A stretch of DNA of 64,000 nucleotides, from assembly GCA_018364455.1 (NCBI GenBank), contig JAGZLW010000002.1, positions 23,835 to 87,834 on the forward strand. The letters are read 5' to 3'. The notes beneath the pieces are model-generated. The model worked only from the letters and a program-made list of their open reading frames with translations, did no database searches and was not told where the DNA came from. This stretch comes from Streptococcus mitis. Its GTDB lineage: Bacteria > Bacillota > Bacilli > Lactobacillales > Streptococcaceae. This document shows, piece after piece, positions 53,146-61,468 of the stretch (position 1 is its first letter; each line of letters opens with the position of its first letter). The translations under genes were made by a program, and so were the position numbers.

Positions 53146-53439
53146 ATGAAGAATAGTGCTATTGGGAGTAACTGGAAGGATGTCCGATCAGAACTCTTTA
53201 CCAAGGAGGAAATACTTGAAAGTGATATGCGAGTGGCTATCATGAGCGAGTTGATTGAAGCCAGACATGAGCAAGGAATCAGCCAAAAAAAGCTAGAAGA
53301 ACTTAGTGGAGTAAGTCAGCTTGTCATAGCTAGGATGGAAACAGGAAAAACTAGCCCTCAGTTGAATACGGTATTGAAAGTTTTAGCCAGTTTAGGAAAG
53401 ACACTAGCAATCGTCCCACTTGAACAGGGGAAAAGTTGA
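53146..53439 (+). CDS. HigA-like HTH antitoxin, without toxin gene
   Basis: The protein has 97 residues from ATG 53146 (a GTG one codon earlier is possible). It is an XRE-type HTH: RHEQGISQKKLEELSGVSQ, then IARMETGKTSPQLNTVLKVL. The N-terminal part SNWKDVRSELFTKEEI is the usual lead of HigA-type antitoxins. A HigB toxin gene should lie just upstream but only Fic scraps are there, so it is an orphan antitoxin or has become a plain regulator. Confidence 0.75.
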   Translation: MKNSAIGSNWKDVRSELFTKEEILESDMRVAIMSELIEARHEQGISQKKLEELSGVSQLVIARMETGKTSPQLNTVLKVLASLGKTLAIVPLEQGKS

Positions 53440-53600
53440 CTAGAATCAGCTATAGTCTTTTCTAATAACAAGCCATAGTCACTTATAAGAATTACTAATA
53501 ACGCGTTTGACCAGTCTAACTGAAATATAGTTAAAAAACAAGCTACACAAAGGATTTGAGGCATTTGTCTCAAGTCTTTTTCTTTTGTTTAAAACAGAGG

Positions 53601-53617
53601 TATAGTTTCAAACTATA
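53601..53617. promoter_or_regulatory. MetR/MtaR-type operator before metE
   Basis: TATAGTTTCAAACTATA is a 17-bp perfect palindrome around a central base. It is identical in form to the TATAGTTTnAAACTATA site known for the streptococcal methionine regulator MtaR/MetR. It lies 83 bp before the metE start, which fits activation of metE-metF when methionine is scarce. Confidence 0.85.
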
Positions 53618-53699
53618 TCAAAGCCTAATTTTTTACAATTATACAGATGATTTCTTTTCTGTTAAGATAGTTTCAACAACAAATTTTGGAGGACACATC

Positions 53700-55949
53700 A
53701 TGTCAACTACAATCATCGGTTTCCCTCGTTTGGGCGAATTCCGCGAATTAAAATTTACAACTGAAAAATACTTTAGAAAAGAAATCTCAGAAGAAGAACT
53801 ACTTGCAGCCGCAAAAGAATTGCGTGCTAAACACTGGAACATCGTCAAAGAAAAAGGCATCACTGAAATTCCATCAAATGACTTTTCTCACTATGACAAC
53901 TTCCTAGATGCAGCTTTCCTTTTCAACGTGGTACCTGCTTCAGTTCAAAACTTGGACTTGTCTGATCTTGAGCGCTACTTCGCTTTGGGTCGTGGTTACC
54001 AAGGAGAAAAAGGAGACGTTCGCGCCCTTCCGATGAAGAAATGGTTCAACACCAACTACCACTACATCGTTCCTAAATTTGAAAAAGACACTCAAGTCAA
54101 ACTTGCAGGTCACAAAATCTTTGATGAGTTCCAAGAAGCTCAAGAACTTGGTCTCAACACTCGTCCTGTCCTTGTAGGTCCATTCACTTTCCTTCAATTG
54201 TCAGACTTTGAAGAAGGCGTGAAAGCAGAAGACTTCGTAGACAGCTTAGTTGCTGCTTACCAAGAAGTTTTTGCAAAATTGGCTGAACTTGGTGCGACTC
54301 GCATCCAATTGGATGAAGCGGCTCTTGTAAAAGACTTGACAGCCGAAGAAAAAACTCTCTTCTTGAACCTCTACAACAAACTCTTGGCTGACAAAAAAGG
54401 TCTTGAAGTCTTGCTTCAAACTTACTTCGGAGACGTTCGTGACGTTTACGCTGACCTTGTAAACTTGCCAGTAGATGCTATCGGTCTTGATTTCGTTGAA
54501 GGTAAGAAAACTCTTGAATTGGTTAAAGGTGGTTTCCCAGCTGACAAGACTCTCTATGCAGGTATTGTCAATGGTAAAAACATCTGGCGCAACAACTACG
54601 AAAAGAGCTTGGCTGTTCTTGAACAAATTCCAGCTGAAAACATTGTATTGACAAGCTCATGCTCACTTCTTCATGTGCCATTTACAACAGCTAATGAAGA
54701 ATTTGAACCAGCTATCTTGAACCACTTTGCTTTTGCAGTTGAAAAATTGGATGAGATTCGTGACTTGGATGCTATCCGCAATGGTCAAGGTGAAGAAGCA
54801 CTTGCAGCCAACAAAGAACTCTTTGCGACTGAGCGTGTTGGTGAAAATGCTGAACTTCGTGCGCGTATCGCTGGATTGACGGACGCAGACTACACTCGTT
54901 TGCCAGCCTTTGCAGAACGTGAAGCTATCCAAGAAGAAGCTTTCAAACTTCCAGCTCTTCCAACAACAACTATCGGTTCATTCCCTCAAACTAAAGAAGT
55001 TCGTGCCAAACGTTTGGCTTACCGTAAAGGTGAATTGTCTCAAGAAGAGTACGACGCTTTCCTTGCTGAAACGATCGACGAATGGATCAAATGGCAAGAA
55101 GATATCGACTTTGATGTCCTTGTTCATGGTGAGTTTGAGCGTAATGACATGGTTGAGTACTTCGGTCAAAACTTGTCAGGTTACCTCTTCTCTAAAAATG
55201 GTTGGGTACAATCTTACGGTATGCGTGGGGTGAAACCACCAATCATCTGGGGTGATGTCACTCGTCTCAACCCTATCACTGTTAAATGGTCTAGCTATGC
55301 ACAAAGCCGTACAAACAAACCTGTTAAAGGTATGTTGACTGGACCAGTTACCATCCTCAACTGGTCATTCCCTCGTGAAGACATCTCTATCAAGGATTCT
55401 ACTCTTCAAATCGCCCTTGCCATCAAGGATGAGGTGCTTGACCTTGAAGCTGCTGGTGTGAAGATCATCCAAATCGATGAGGCTGCTCTTCGTGAGAAAT
55501 TGCCACTCCGTCGTAGCGACTGGTACGAAGACTACCTTGACTGGGCTATTCCTGCCTTCCGCTTGGTACATTCAACAGTAGCGCCAGACACACAAATCCA
55601 CACTCACATGTGTTACTCAGAATTTACAGATATCATCCCAGCTATCGACAACATGGATGCGGACGTTATCTCATTTGAGGCAAGTCGTTCAAACCTTGAA
55701 ATCTTGGACGAACTCAAAGCGAAAAACTTCCAAACCGAAGTGGGACCTGGGGTTTACGATATCCACTCACCTCGTGTGCCAAATGAAGGCGAAATCGACC
55801 ACACAATCGAAGCTATCCTTGCTAAAGTGCCAAGCAAGAAAGTTTGGATCAACCCTGACTGTGGTTTGAAAACACGTGGTATTCCAGAAACAAAAGAAAG
55901 CTTGATCCGCCTTGTTGAAGCAGCTAAAGCTGCGCGTGAGAAATTGTAA
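53700..55949 (+). CDS. metE: Cobalamin-independent methionine synthase
   Basis: The protein has 749 residues from ATG 53700, 7 bp after GGAGG; the longer frame starts upstream of the operator and is not used. It has two barrel halves. The C-terminal half carries the zinc ligands in HTHMCYSEF (His, Cys), a Glu and the Cys in NPDCGLKTRG, and the N-terminal half binds folate. It transfers methyl from 5-methyl-tetrahydropteroyl-triglutamate to homocysteine. It is followed by metF, which makes its methyl donor. Confidence 0.96.
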   Translation: MSTTIIGFPRLGEFRELKFTTEKYFRKEISEEELLAAAKELRAKHWNIVKEKGITEIPSNDFSHYDNFLDAAFLFNVVPASVQNLDLSDLERYFALGRGYQGEKGDVRALPMKKWFNTNYHYIVPKFEKDTQVKLAGHKIFDEFQEAQELGLNTRPVLVGPFTFLQLSDFEEGVKAEDFVDSLVAAYQEVFAKLAELGATRIQLDEAALVKDLTAEEKTLFLNLYNKLLADKKGLEVLLQTYFGDVRDVYADLVNLPVDAIGLDFVEGKKTLELVKGGFPADKTLYAGIVNGKNIWRNNYEKSLAVLEQIPAENIVLTSSCSLLHVPFTTANEEFEPAILNHFAFAVEKLDEIRDLDAIRNGQGEEALAANKELFATERVGENAELRARIAGLTDADYTRLPAFAEREAIQEEAFKLPALPTTTIGSFPQTKEVRAKRLAYRKGELSQEEYDAFLAETIDEWIKWQEDIDFDVLVHGEFERNDMVEYFGQNLSGYLFSKNGWVQSYGMRGVKPPIIWGDVTRLNPITVKWSSYAQSRTNKPVKGMLTGPVTILNWSFPREDISIKDSTLQIALAIKDEVLDLEAAGVKIIQIDEAALREKLPLRRSDWYEDYLDWAIPAFRLVHSTVAPDTQIHTHMCYSEFTDIIPAIDNMDADVISFEASRSNLEILDELKAKNFQTEVGPGVYDIHSPRVPNEGEIDHTIEAILAKVPSKKVWINPDCGLKTRGIPETKESLIRLVEAAKAAREKL

Positions 55950-56050
55950 GATAGGATTTTTCAAGAAGCGCTGTTTGGTCAATCTGCCTGTTTCACTTAG
56001 ATTCTAGGAATCCAGCTAACAAAAAAATCAACTAGAAAAGGATAATGACT

Positions 56051-56917
56051 ATGTCACGCCAAACACCGTCACTCTCATTTGAAGTGTTCCCTCCCAACCC
56101 AGCCGTGGGTAATGATAACATTATTTCTGCTCTTCAAGATATGCAGGAGCTAGCGCCGCACTTTATCAGTGTAACTGCCAGCAATAATAAATTTAATATC
56201 AAGGAAACGACGGTCCGTTTGGCTGACTTTATCCAAAATGATTTGGCGATTCCGACCATTGCCCACTTGCCAGCTATCTATTTGACTAAGGATAAGGTAG
56301 CTGAAACGATTACTGACTTGGACAAGGTTGGGGTACAGAAAATCTTGGCTCTTCGTGGGGATATTATTCCTGATGTGGAACCACAAAAGGATTTCCGCTA
56401 TGCAACGGACTTAATTGAGTTCATCAAGGAACAAGCCCCTCACTTTGATATTGTTGGTGCTTGTTATCCAGAAGGCCATCCAGATTCACCAAATCAGATT
56501 TCAGATATCCAAAATCTTAAGAAGAAAGTGGATGCAGGCTGTTCGAGCCTTGTAACTCAGCTTTTCTTTGACAATGAGCGCTTCTATGATTTCCAAGACA
56601 AGTGTATCTTGGCTGGGATTGATGTTCCTATTCATGCAGGGATTATGCCAATTCTGAATCGAAATCAGGCTCTCCGTCTCTTGAAGACTTGTGAGAATAT
56701 CCATCTTCCACGCAAATTTAAAGCTATCTTAGACAAGTATGAGCATGACCCTGAGTCGCTCAGAGCAGCAGGACTTGCCTATGCAGTGGACCAAATCGTG
56801 GACTTGGTAACTCAGGATGTGGCTGGTGTGCATCTCTACACTATGAACAATGCAGAAACAGCAAAATACATCCACCAAGCAACCCATGCCTTGTTTAATC
56901 ATCAGTCTTTAGGATAA
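56051..56917 (+). CDS. metF: 5,10-Methylenetetrahydrofolate reductase
   Basis: The protein has 288 residues from ATG 56051; AAAGGA is 9 bp upstream, so the ATG at 56045 is too close. It is an FAD-binding TIM barrel with the family's SFEVFPPNP start, TASNNKFN, LRGDIIPD and CYPEGHPDS (His and Asp near FAD and the folate). It makes 5-methyl-THF for MetE. It lies 101 bp after metE with no strong terminator between, so the two are probably one unit under the MetR-type site. Confidence 0.95.
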   Translation: MSRQTPSLSFEVFPPNPAVGNDNIISALQDMQELAPHFISVTASNNKFNIKETTVRLADFIQNDLAIPTIAHLPAIYLTKDKVAETITDLDKVGVQKILALRGDIIPDVEPQKDFRYATDLIEFIKEQAPHFDIVGACYPEGHPDSPNQISDIQNLKKKVDAGCSSLVTQLFFDNERFYDFQDKCILAGIDVPIHAGIMPILNRNQALRLLKTCENIHLPRKFKAILDKYEHDPESLRAAGLAYAVDQIVDLVTQDVAGVHLYTMNNAETAKYIHQATHALFNHQSLG

Positions 56918-56924
56918 TAAAAAG

Positions 56925-56963
56925 CAAACCATTCTTCTCAGGTGAGGGGAATGGTTCCTTTTT
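56925..56963 (+). terminator. Terminator after metF
   Basis: AACCATTC at 56927-56934 pairs with GAATGGTT at 56949-56956, followed by CC and a T-run. Confidence 0.8.
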
Positions 56964-56995
56964 AATGGTAAAGACCGCACTTTTTAAGAAAAATA

Positions 56996-57004
56996 TGATA
57001 AAAT
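56996..57004 (+). promoter_or_regulatory. Extended -10 promoter in the non-coding stretch before pnp
   Basis: TGA then TAAAAT (56999-57004) is an extended -10 with no gene start for more than 600 bp, so it could start an RNA covering the hairpin-rich stretch. Confidence 0.4.
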
Positions 57005-57185
57005 AGACTCTGTACGTACTTGATACAAAGATGAGGGTATTTAGGTTGTAGAAGTTTGTTTAAAGTTGATTATTTTTTAAACAAAATCTGATAATGTGTG
57101 TCTCAAAAAACAGGAACGGAGTGAGTATTTAAAAGATATTTCACGCTATCGTGGTATCCTAGATGATAACAATATTATTATCTAA

Positions 57186-57325
57186 GACGGGATTTTTGAG
57201 AGTAAAATAGTTCGGGGAACTATTTTAGCCTGAGCATAGAAATGAAAAGGCGAAGTAATTAAAAATTACCATTGAAATTCCATTGGATTTCTAAAATCAT
57301 CCACTGGATAATTTTACCTCCCGTC
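57186..57325. repeat. Hairpin-rich element bounded by inverted GACGGGA
   Basis: GACGGGA at 57186-57192 is inverted at 57319-57325. Inside are an 11-bp perfect hairpin with a GGG loop (57203-57213 with 57217-57227) and a 6-bp hairpin (57255-57260 with 57264-57269, loop AAA). No gene is present. The build resembles the element at 7145-7305 in style, but not in sequence. It could be a degraded mobile repeat or part of a structured RNA. Confidence 0.55.
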
Positions 57326-57384
57326 CGCACTATTTCAGGGAAATATCAAAAAACTACTTAATTGAATTTTGGCCTCATTTCTTA

Positions 57385-57566
57385 GGAAAAAAGATAAGCT
57401 TCCTAGCACTCATCGAGTGTGGCGTCACCTTCCTATTTTTCTACAGAAATGTTCGGCAAGCCGAACCGTCCAAAATATCTTGAGTAGTTGAACACGCCTA
57501 CAACTCTGTGGAAAAAGATAAATCTGCCTAGGAGCAGTCGCTCCGTCGTTCGATTTCCTATTTTCC
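57385..57566. repeat. Two copies of a hairpin-bearing motif upstream of pnp
   Basis: Unit A (57385-57441) and unit B (57510-57566) share the order GGAAAAA, GATAA, CCTAG, a 5-bp hairpin (CACTC/GAGTG in A, GGAGC/GCTCC in B), GTC, TTCCTATTTT. The hairpin arms differ in sequence but keep pairing. Between them lie GTTCGG/CCGAAC (57451-57466) and AGTTG/CAACT hairpins. No reading frame in the stretch looks real. Confidence 0.5.
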
Positions 57567-57613
57567 TTTGAGTTGCTTGACGGCTTAGTATCTTGATTTT
57601 TGTAGGCAAGACG

Positions 57614-57619
57614 TATAAT
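57614..57619 (+). promoter_or_regulatory. Probable -10 of the pnp promoter
   Basis: TATAAT at 57614-57619 is 25 bp before the pnp start. TTGATT at 57593-57598 is a possible -35, but the spacer is only 15 bp. Confidence 0.5.
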
Positions 57620-57643
57620 ATTATCAATCCAAAGGGGATTAAA

Positions 57644-59857
57644 ATGACAAAACAAGTGTTTCAAACGACTTTTGCGGGTCGTGAGTTAATTGTAGAGACT
57701 GGTCAGGTTGCTAAGCAAGCGAATGGCGCAGTTGTCGTACGTTACGGTGAGTCAACTGTCTTGACTGCTGCCGTTATGTCTAAGAAGATGGCAACTGGAG
57801 ATTTCTTCCCTCTTCAAGTCAACTACGAAGAAAAAATGTATGCGGCTGGGAAGTTTCCTGGTGGCTTTATGAAACGTGAAGGACGTCCTTCAACGGATGC
57901 GACTTTGACAGCGCGTTTGATTGACCGTCCAATCCGTCCTATGTTTGCGGAAGGTTTCCGTAATGAAGTGCAAGTGATTAACACTGTCCTTTCCTACGAT
58001 AAAAATGCATCTGCACCAATGGCTGCTATGTTTGGTTCATCCTTGGCACTCTCTATTTCAGATATCCCATTTGACGGCCCAATTGCTGGGGTACAAGTGG
58101 GCTATGTAGATGGTCAAATCATCATCAACCCTACGCAAGAACAAGCAGAGCAATCTCTCCTTGAATTGACAGTAGCTGGTACCAAACACGCCATCAACAT
58201 GGTAGAGTCTGGTGCTAAAGAATTGTCAGAAGAAATCATGTTGGAAGCTCTCCTTAAAGGGCACGAAGCAGTTAAAGAATTGATTGCCTTCCAAGAAGAA
58301 ATCGTTGCGGCTGTTGGTAAAGAAAAAGCAGAAGTAGAATTGCTTCATGTAGACGCTGAATTAAAGACTGAAATCATCGCAGCCTACAACAGTGACCTTC
58401 AAAAGGCAGTTCAAGTAGAAGAAAAATTGGCACGTGAAGCTGCAACTCAAGCAGTCAAAGACCAAGTAACTGCTGTTTACGAAGAAAAATATGCAGACCA
58501 CGAAGAATTTGACCGTATCATGCGTGATGTGGCTGAAATCTTGGAACAAATGGAACACGCAGAAGTGCGCCGTTTGATCACAGAAGACAAGGTTCGTCCT
58601 GATGGTCGTAAGGTCGATGAAATTCGTCCTTTGGATGCGGTTGTCGACTTCCTTCCTCGTGTGCACGGTTCAGGTCTCTTTACTCGTGGGCAAACTCAAG
58701 CCCTTTCAGTTTTGACCTTGGCTCCAATGGGGGAAACTCAAATCATCGATGGTTTGGACCCAGAGTACAAGAAACGCTTTATGCACCACTATAACTTCCC
58801 ACAATACTCTGTAGGGGAAACAGGTCGTTACGGTGCACCAGGTCGTCGTGAAATCGGTCACGGTGCTCTCGGTGAGCGTGCCCTTGCTCAAGTCTTGCCA
58901 AGCTTGGAGGAATTCCCATATGCTATCCGTTTGGTAGCTGAGGTCTTGGAATCAAACGGTTCTTCATCTCAGGCTTCTATCTGTGCGGGAACTCTTGCCC
59001 TTATGGCTGGTGGTGTGCCAATCAAGGCGCCAGTAGCAGGGATTGCCATGGGTCTCATCTCAGATGGAAATAACTACACAGTCTTGACCGATATCCAAGG
59101 TTTGGAAGACCACTTTGGAGACATGGACTTCAAGGTTGCAGGAACTCGTGACGGGATTACAGCCCTACAAATGGATATCAAGATCCAAGGGATTACTGCA
59201 GAAATCTTGACTGAGGCTCTTGCCCAAGCCAAGAAAGCTCGTTTTGAAATCCTTGATGTGATTGAAGCAACCATTCCAGAAGTTCGTCCAGAATTAGCTC
59301 CAACTGCACCGAAAATTGATACCATCAAGATTGATGTGGACAAGATTAAGATTGTCATCGGTAAAGGTGGAGAAACTATCGACAAGATTATCGCTGAAAC
59401 AGGCGTTAAGATTGATATCGATGAAGAAGGAAATGTGTCTATCTACTCTAGCGACCAAGATGCTATTAACCGTGCCAAAGAAATCATTGCTGGTTTAGTC
59501 CGTGAAGCCAAAGTGGATGAAGTTTACCGTGCTAAAGTCGTTCGTATCGAGAAATTTGGTGCCTTTGTTAACCTCTTTGACAAGACAGATGCCCTTGTTC
59601 ATATCTCTGAGATGGCTTGGACGCGTACCAATAATGTCGAAGACTTGGTAGCAATCGGGGATGAAGTTGATGTTAAGGTTATCAAGATTGATGAAAAAGG
59701 ACGTGTGGATGCTTCTATGAAAGCCCTTCTTCCTCGTCCTCCAAAACCTGAACGTGATGAAAAAGGTGAAAAGTCTGAGCGTCCTCACCGACCACGTCAT
59801 CACAAGGACCACAAACCTAAGAAAGAATTTACAGAAACACCAAAAGATTCAGAATAA
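57644..59857 (+). CDS. pnp: Polyribonucleotide nucleotidyltransferase (PNPase)
   Basis: The protein has 737 residues from ATG 57644 (AAAGGGG upstream). It has two RNase PH-like domains separated by a helical linker (about 215-310). The second holds the catalytic region with FPQYSVGETGRYGAPGRREI and Asp residues in IQG/DFKVAGTRDGITALQMDIK. A KH domain (GKGGETIDKI, about 565) and an S1 domain (about 625-690) follow, then a basic His/Lys/Pro-rich tail. It degrades RNA 3' to 5' with phosphate. It is followed 15 bp later by cysE. Confidence 0.96.
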   Translation: MTKQVFQTTFAGRELIVETGQVAKQANGAVVVRYGESTVLTAAVMSKKMATGDFFPLQVNYEEKMYAAGKFPGGFMKREGRPSTDATLTARLIDRPIRPMFAEGFRNEVQVINTVLSYDKNASAPMAAMFGSSLALSISDIPFDGPIAGVQVGYVDGQIIINPTQEQAEQSLLELTVAGTKHAINMVESGAKELSEEIMLEALLKGHEAVKELIAFQEEIVAAVGKEKAEVELLHVDAELKTEIIAAYNSDLQKAVQVEEKLAREAATQAVKDQVTAVYEEKYADHEEFDRIMRDVAEILEQMEHAEVRRLITEDKVRPDGRKVDEIRPLDAVVDFLPRVHGSGLFTRGQTQALSVLTLAPMGETQIIDGLDPEYKKRFMHHYNFPQYSVGETGRYGAPGRREIGHGALGERALAQVLPSLEEFPYAIRLVAEVLESNGSSSQASICAGTLALMAGGVPIKAPVAGIAMGLISDGNNYTVLTDIQGLEDHFGDMDFKVAGTRDGITALQMDIKIQGITAEILTEALAQAKKARFEILDVIEATIPEVRPELAPTAPKIDTIKIDVDKIKIVIGKGGETIDKIIAETGVKIDIDEEGNVSIYSSDQDAINRAKEIIAGLVREAKVDEVYRAKVVRIEKFGAFVNLFDKTDALVHISEMAWTRTNNVEDLVAIGDEVDVKVIKIDEKGRVDASMKALLPRPPKPERDEKGEKSERPHRPRHHKDHKPKKEFTETPKDSE

Positions 59858-59872
59858 GAAAAGGAGAAATGT

Positions 59873-60490
59873 ATGGGATGGTGGCGCGAAACCATTGATA
59901 TCGTAAAAGAAAATGATCCAGCGGCCCGCACCACTTTGGAGGTTTTGCTGACTTATCCAGGTGTCAAGGCCTTGGCGGCCCACCGTCTTTCGCATTTTCT
60001 CTGGAAGCATGGCTTCAAACTCTTGGCTCGTATGCACAGTCAGTTTTGGCGCTTTTGGACTCAGATTGAGATTCATCCAGGTGCCCAGATTGATTCAGGT
60101 GTCTTTATCGACCATGGTTCTGGCTTGGTGATTGGAGAGACAGCTATCGTTGAGACGGGAGTTCTCCTCTATCATGGGGTGACTCTTGGGGGAACAGGGA
60201 AAGACTGTGGAAAACGCCATCCTACCGTTCGCAAAGGAGCGCTTATATCTGCTCATGCCCAAGTCATTGGACCGGTGGAAATCGGCGAAAATGCTAAGGT
60301 GGGAGCAGCAGCAGTTGTTGTGGCAGACGTACCTAGTGATGTGACGGTTGTCGGTATTCCTGCTAAGATTGTCCGTGTACATGGTAAAAAGGATGAGCCG
60401 GTCATTCACGAAGTCGAAGAAAAACGAGAGTACTATGTCAATAAACTCGAACAGGCCAAAGAAGCCAGTCACAGATCGTCTGGGTTGTAG
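59873..60490 (+). CDS. cysE: Serine O-acetyltransferase
   Basis: The protein has 205 residues. It has an N-terminal helical part, then left-handed beta-helix hexapeptide repeats: IHPGAQIDSGVFIDHGSG, VIGETAIVETGVLLYHGVTLG with the catalytic His, and GENAKVGAAAVV. A C-terminal tail where cysteine feedback acts follows. It makes O-acetylserine for cysteine synthesis. It sits between pnp and a GNAT gene, upstream of cysS, as in S. pneumoniae from memory. Confidence 0.95.
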   Translation: MGWWRETIDIVKENDPAARTTLEVLLTYPGVKALAAHRLSHFLWKHGFKLLARMHSQFWRFWTQIEIHPGAQIDSGVFIDHGSGLVIGETAIVETGVLLYHGVTLGGTGKDCGKRHPTVRKGALISAHAQVIGPVEIGENAKVGAAAVVVADVPSDVTVVGIPAKIVRVHGKKDEPVIHEVEEKREYYVNKLEQAKEASHRSSGL

Positions 60491-60501
60491 AGGATACCTA
60501 T

Positions 60502-61386
60502 ATGATTCAAGCAAGAAACAAGTTAAGCCAAGAGGAGCTATCTGAGGCGAAAAAACTAATTAACTGTTGCCAAAACTATGACGGTACCTATCGTGATCCC
60601 TATCTTTCTAACATGCTTAATTTTGACCCAAACATGCCCGCCTTTTTCCTTTATTATGAAAAAGGCGAACTTGTTGGTCTCTTAACTGTCTATGCAGATG
60701 ATCAAGATGTGGAAGTGACGATACTGGTTCATCCAGCTCATCGCCGTCAGGGGATTGCGCGTGCATTGTTTACTAGTTTTGAGAGAGAAACGGCTACTTT
60801 TTCTATTCGTTCAGTGACTTTTCAGACAGAGCGTGTTTTTCTAGACCACCATCCTGATTTTGTTAGCAACTGGGGATTGGTCGAGGATGAAGAGACAGAA
60901 ACTTGGTTAGGTAAGGATAGAAAACCTTATCCGTTAGCAAAGCTTTCCAATCTTGAAGTTTTGTTAGCAGATAGTTCGTATCAGGATCAAATTAGTCAGT
61001 TAAAATTTCAGGCATTCTCAGAGGAACATGAGTCTAGAGAGATTGTGGATAGATATATCGCTGAAGCTCTGAAGGATCCAGAAAGTCGCTTATATATTTT
61101 GTTAAAAGATGGTCAGGTTATTGGAACTTGCACGATTGATTTATCGAGCGATACGAATTACTTCTACGGTTTAGCAATATCGGAACCTGAACGTGGAAAA
61201 GGCTATGGAAGCTATTTAGCAAAATCCCTTGTCAACCAACTAATTGAGCAAAATGATAAGGAATTTCAGATTGCCGTGGAAGATAGCAATGTAGGTGCCA
61301 AACGTTTGTATGAAAAAATTGGCTTTGTCAAACAGACTCAGGTGGTTTATCTGAATGAGAAAGGAGCAAGGGATTCCGAAGTGTAG
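60502..61386 (+). CDS. GNAT-family acetyltransferase with two GNAT domains
   Basis: The protein has 294 residues made of two GNAT folds in tandem. The first acetyl-CoA loop is VHPAHRRQGIARAL (about residues 78-91) and the second is ISEPERGKGYGSYL (about 227-240), each the Q/RxxGxG/A type. N- and C-terminal halves are only weakly alike. The substrate is unknown. It starts 11 bp after cysE and lies between cysE and cysS. Confidence 0.85.
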   Translation: MIQARNKLSQEELSEAKKLINCCQNYDGTYRDPYLSNMLNFDPNMPAFFLYYEKGELVGLLTVYADDQDVEVTILVHPAHRRQGIARALFTSFERETATFSIRSVTFQTERVFLDHHPDFVSNWGLVEDEETETWLGKDRKPYPLAKLSNLEVLLADSSYQDQISQLKFQAFSEEHESREIVDRYIAEALKDPESRLYILLKDGQVIGTCTIDLSSDTNYFYGLAISEPERGKGYGSYLAKSLVNQLIEQNDKEFQIAVEDSNVGAKRLYEKIGFVKQTQVVYLNEKGARDSEV

Positions 61387-61468
61387 AGAGATTCGGACTG
61401 AAATTCAATTGAACTCTTAGTGATGAAATTAACTGTTCTTGGATTTTGGCTTTCCTGACTATTATTTT

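Noticed and set aside
57425..57664. 79-codon minus-strand frame before pnp
   Set aside because: It covers the hairpin motifs and the pnp promoter and start, and has no family-like sequence.
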